Origin: CAVVGB01 sp963747715
GTDB lineage: Bacteria; Actinomycetota; Thermoleophilia; Gaiellales; Gaiellaceae
Reading direction: 5' to 3'
Assembly: GCA_963747715.1 (NCBI GenBank)
Contig: CAVVGB010000009.1
Span: forward strand, 248,001 to 312,000
DNA: 64,000 bases
Position 1 is the first letter of the stretch. Each line of letters starts with the position of its first letter. Position numbers and translations under genes: made by a program. Shown piece by piece: positions 62,360 through 64,000 of this stretch. The notes under the pieces are model-generated. The model was not told the origin of the DNA, did not search any database, and was given only the letters and a program-made list of their open reading frames with translations.

Positions 62360-62977
62360 GCGAGCACCAGCACATCCATCACCTCGGTGATGTTCCTGAG
62401 CGCGTCGATCATCAGCCGCGAGAACTCGTCCTGGAAGATGAAGAAGGCGCCGAACACGATCAGCATCCCGAACTGGTCGAGCTGGATCCAGCGCGCGTAG
62501 GTCGCGCGGTCCATGAGCACGCCGATGATCCGGGAGCCGTCGAGCGGCGGGACCGGGATGAGGTTGAAGAGCCCGAGCACGACGTTGACGATGTAGGCGT
62601 TCTCCGCAACCTCGAGCGCCTGCACCTCCGAGATCCACATGGCGGATGACGGCCAGGCACAAAAGCGCAAGGAGGAAGTTCATCGCCGGGCCGGCCGCCG
62701 CGACGAGGGCCATTCCCTCCTTCGGCCGGCGGAAGTAGCCGGGATTGACCGGAACTGGACGCGCCCAGCCGAACGGGAGATTGGCGAGGAGCGCCGTCAG
62801 GATGAACATCGTCGTCCCGAGCGGGTCGAGATGCACGAGCGGGTTCAGGGTCAGGCGCCCCTGGTCGCGAGCGGTCGGGTCGCCAAGTCTCCACGCCACC
62901 CACGCGTGCGCGAGCTCGTGCAGCGTCAGGCTCACGAGCACGATCGGGAGAAGCAGGAGAAGCGTCTCGATGTCCAT
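62356..62977 (-). CDS. Site-2 protease family (M50) membrane metalloprotease (one frameshift)
   Basis: A compact M50 protease without PDZ. The zinc motif is HELAHAWVAW. The second part has FNLIPVPPLDGSRI with the Asp ligand. The frame changes near 62642: dropping one C in CGCCATGTGG joins CLAVIR to MWISEVQALEV. About 207 residues, five to six helices. Starts right after the cca stop (TAAATG). Confidence 0.9.
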
Positions 62978-64000
62978 TTACGCCCGCAGTAGCTCGCGCG
63001 CCGCCTCGAGCTCGGCGGAGCGCCCGTCGAGCTGGCCGTTGAGCTTGAGGCGGAGAAGCTCCTCGAGCACGGCCCCGACGCGTGGAGACTCCCCCAGTCC
63101 GAGTGCGACAAGGTCCCCGCCCGAGATCTCCAGGCGCACGCCGCGCAGCTCCTCGAAGTAGCGCGTCAGCTGCTTAGCCCCCTTGCCCTTGGCCTGGGCG
63201 AGTGCGAGCAGCGCCCCGTCGGGATCGTGCGGCTCGACGACGGCTCGAAGCTCCGCCGCGTCCTTGATGCCGGCGACGAGCTCACGGAGACGCGGCGCAA
63301 CCGTGACGGCGTCGGCGATCCGCTCGGCGTCGCGCCGGCGCAGCTTGAGACGGTCGGACCAGTCCAGCACCTCCGTCGAGGACATCTTGCGCGCGAGCAC
63401 GGCCAGCCGAAGGCGCCATGCCGGAGCGGAAGGGGCGTAGCGCATGCGCAGACCGTCGAGCTGCTCGATCAGGCGCGCCGCGTCGTCGTCCGCCGCCAGG
63501 CGCGCGTGCACGGCCCGGTCGATGCCGAGCTCCGCCAACCGCCGCACTGAGTCCGTGACGCGCTCCTCCGAGAAGAGGTCCTGAAGCTCGTCGCGCAGCC
63601 GCGCGCTCGACAGCTCACCCACGAGCTCCATCTCGACACAAGCGCGCGCGAGGGCGAGCGTGTGCGCGTCCATGCGAAACCCGTAGCGATTCTCGTAGCG
63701 GATGGCGCGGAAGATGCGCGTGGGATCGTCGATGAACGAGAGGTTGTGCAGCACGCGGATGAGGCGACCTTCGAGGTCGCGGTGACCGCCGAAGTAGTCG
63801 ACGAGCCGTCCGAAGTCCTCACCCTTCAGCGACACCGCCATCGCATTGATGGTGAAGTCGCGCCGATAGAGGTCCTGGCGGATCGACGCCTGCTCGACCG
63901 CCGGCAGCGCACCCGGGTAGTCGTAGAACTCTGTCCGCGCCGTGGCCACGTCGATGCGCCCGCCCTCGCCGTGGAGCACGACCACCGTTCCGAACTTCTC
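62978..64000 (-). CDS. cca: CCA-adding/poly(A) polymerase-type tRNA nucleotidyltransferase (5' end outside window)
   Basis: The frame is open to the window edge, so the N-terminal nucleotidyltransferase motif (GGxxRD) is missing. Present are the RRDFTINAMAVSL motif, DYFGGHRDLEGRLIRVLH, DPTRIFRAIRYENRYGF and the helical C-terminal domains. tRNA-Pro in this window has no encoded CCA, so such an enzyme is needed. Confidence 0.93.
   Translation of the reverse strand, partial: EKFGTVVVLHGEGGRIDVATARTEFYDYPGALPAVEQASIRQDLYRRDFTINAMAVSLKGEDFGRLVDYFGGHRDLEGRLIRVLHNLSFIDDPTRIFRAIRYENRYGFRMDAHTLALARACVEMELVGELSSARLRDELQDLFSEERVTDSVRRLAELGIDRAVHARLAADDDAARLIEQLDGLRMRYAPSAPAWRLRLAVLARKMSSTEVLDWSDRLKLRRRDAERIADAVTVAPRLRELVAGIKDAAELRAVVEPHDPDGALLALAQAKGKGAKQLTRYFEELRGVRLEISGGDLVALGLGESPRVGAVLEELLRLKLNGQLDGRSAELEAARELLRA

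Overview
The window is 64 kb of GC-rich, densely packed bacterial chromosome. The gene set points to an actinomycete, most likely one of the deep-branching Thermoleophilia (Gaiella-like). The signs are the recA-recX-rny-miaB-miaA-dapF order, MurT/GatD, a DivIVA and SepF pair, a zinc-ribbon FHA protein next to an FtsR-like MerR regulator, a single-motif RsiG-like protein, GTG and TTG starts everywhere, and a subtilisin with Ala-Ala-Trp repeats. No ribosomal RNA is present, so the placement is inferred from gene content and from memory of related genomes. No plasmid, prophage, insertion sequence or CRISPR array was found.

Plus strand, 1-18.6 kb: the end of ftsK; a BMP-type nucleoside ABC importer (lipoprotein, double ATPase, two permeases); a RodZ-like protein; cinA, thpR, recA, recX, rny, miaB, miaA; then dapF, an LL-diaminopimelate aminotransferase, hflX, dut and a Nudix hydrolase. 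Minus strand, 18.6-20.8 kb: gatD and murT, which amidate lipid II. Plus strand, 20.9-25.6 kb: an accessory block with a secreted subtilisin, a 27-residue peptide that repeats a motif from the subtilisin N-terminus, a membrane diguanylate cyclase and a membrane HD-GYP phosphodiesterase. This block carries about twenty single-base frameshifts.

25.7-33.2 kb holds a homing-endonuclease-repeat protein, a class II glutamine amidotransferase, two sigma-70 factors flanking a PHP phosphatase, a putative glycoside hydrolase and small membrane proteins. 33.3-39.1 kb (minus) holds a CpXC protein, apt, an FtsR-like MerR regulator, a zinc-ribbon FHA protein, the RsiG-like protein, a sugar-nucleotide transferase with a degenerate mutase domain and a CDP-alcohol phosphatidyltransferase. 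39.1-46.4 kb is mixed: an N-terminally truncated amidohydrolase beside a palindromic repeat, an M23 peptidase, proC, a GH15 enzyme, two small secreted RTX-like proteins and hypothetical genes.

46.8-56.9 kb is one long minus-strand housekeeping block in transcription order rpsB, tsf, pyrH, frr, uppS, cdsA, dxr, rip1/rseP, ispG, proS, an XRE regulator and tRNA-Pro(GGG), closed by an intrinsic terminator. It joins translation, isoprenoid synthesis (dxr, ispG, uppS), phospholipid synthesis (cdsA) and regulated proteolysis. After a second diguanylate cyclase (57 kb, plus), the rest is again minus strand: cca, a site-2 protease, pgeF, yggS, sepF, yggT, divIVA, a DksA-like protein, lspA and rluD, a division and envelope cluster.

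Two themes stand out. First, cyclic di-GMP: two cyclases, both with an inhibitory I-site, an HD-GYP phosphodiesterase and a protein with one RsiG-type binding motif. Second, recurrent +1 frameshifts that fit an extra C or G, often next to a CG. These look like consensus errors, and genes carrying them are annotated here as single reconstructed loci.
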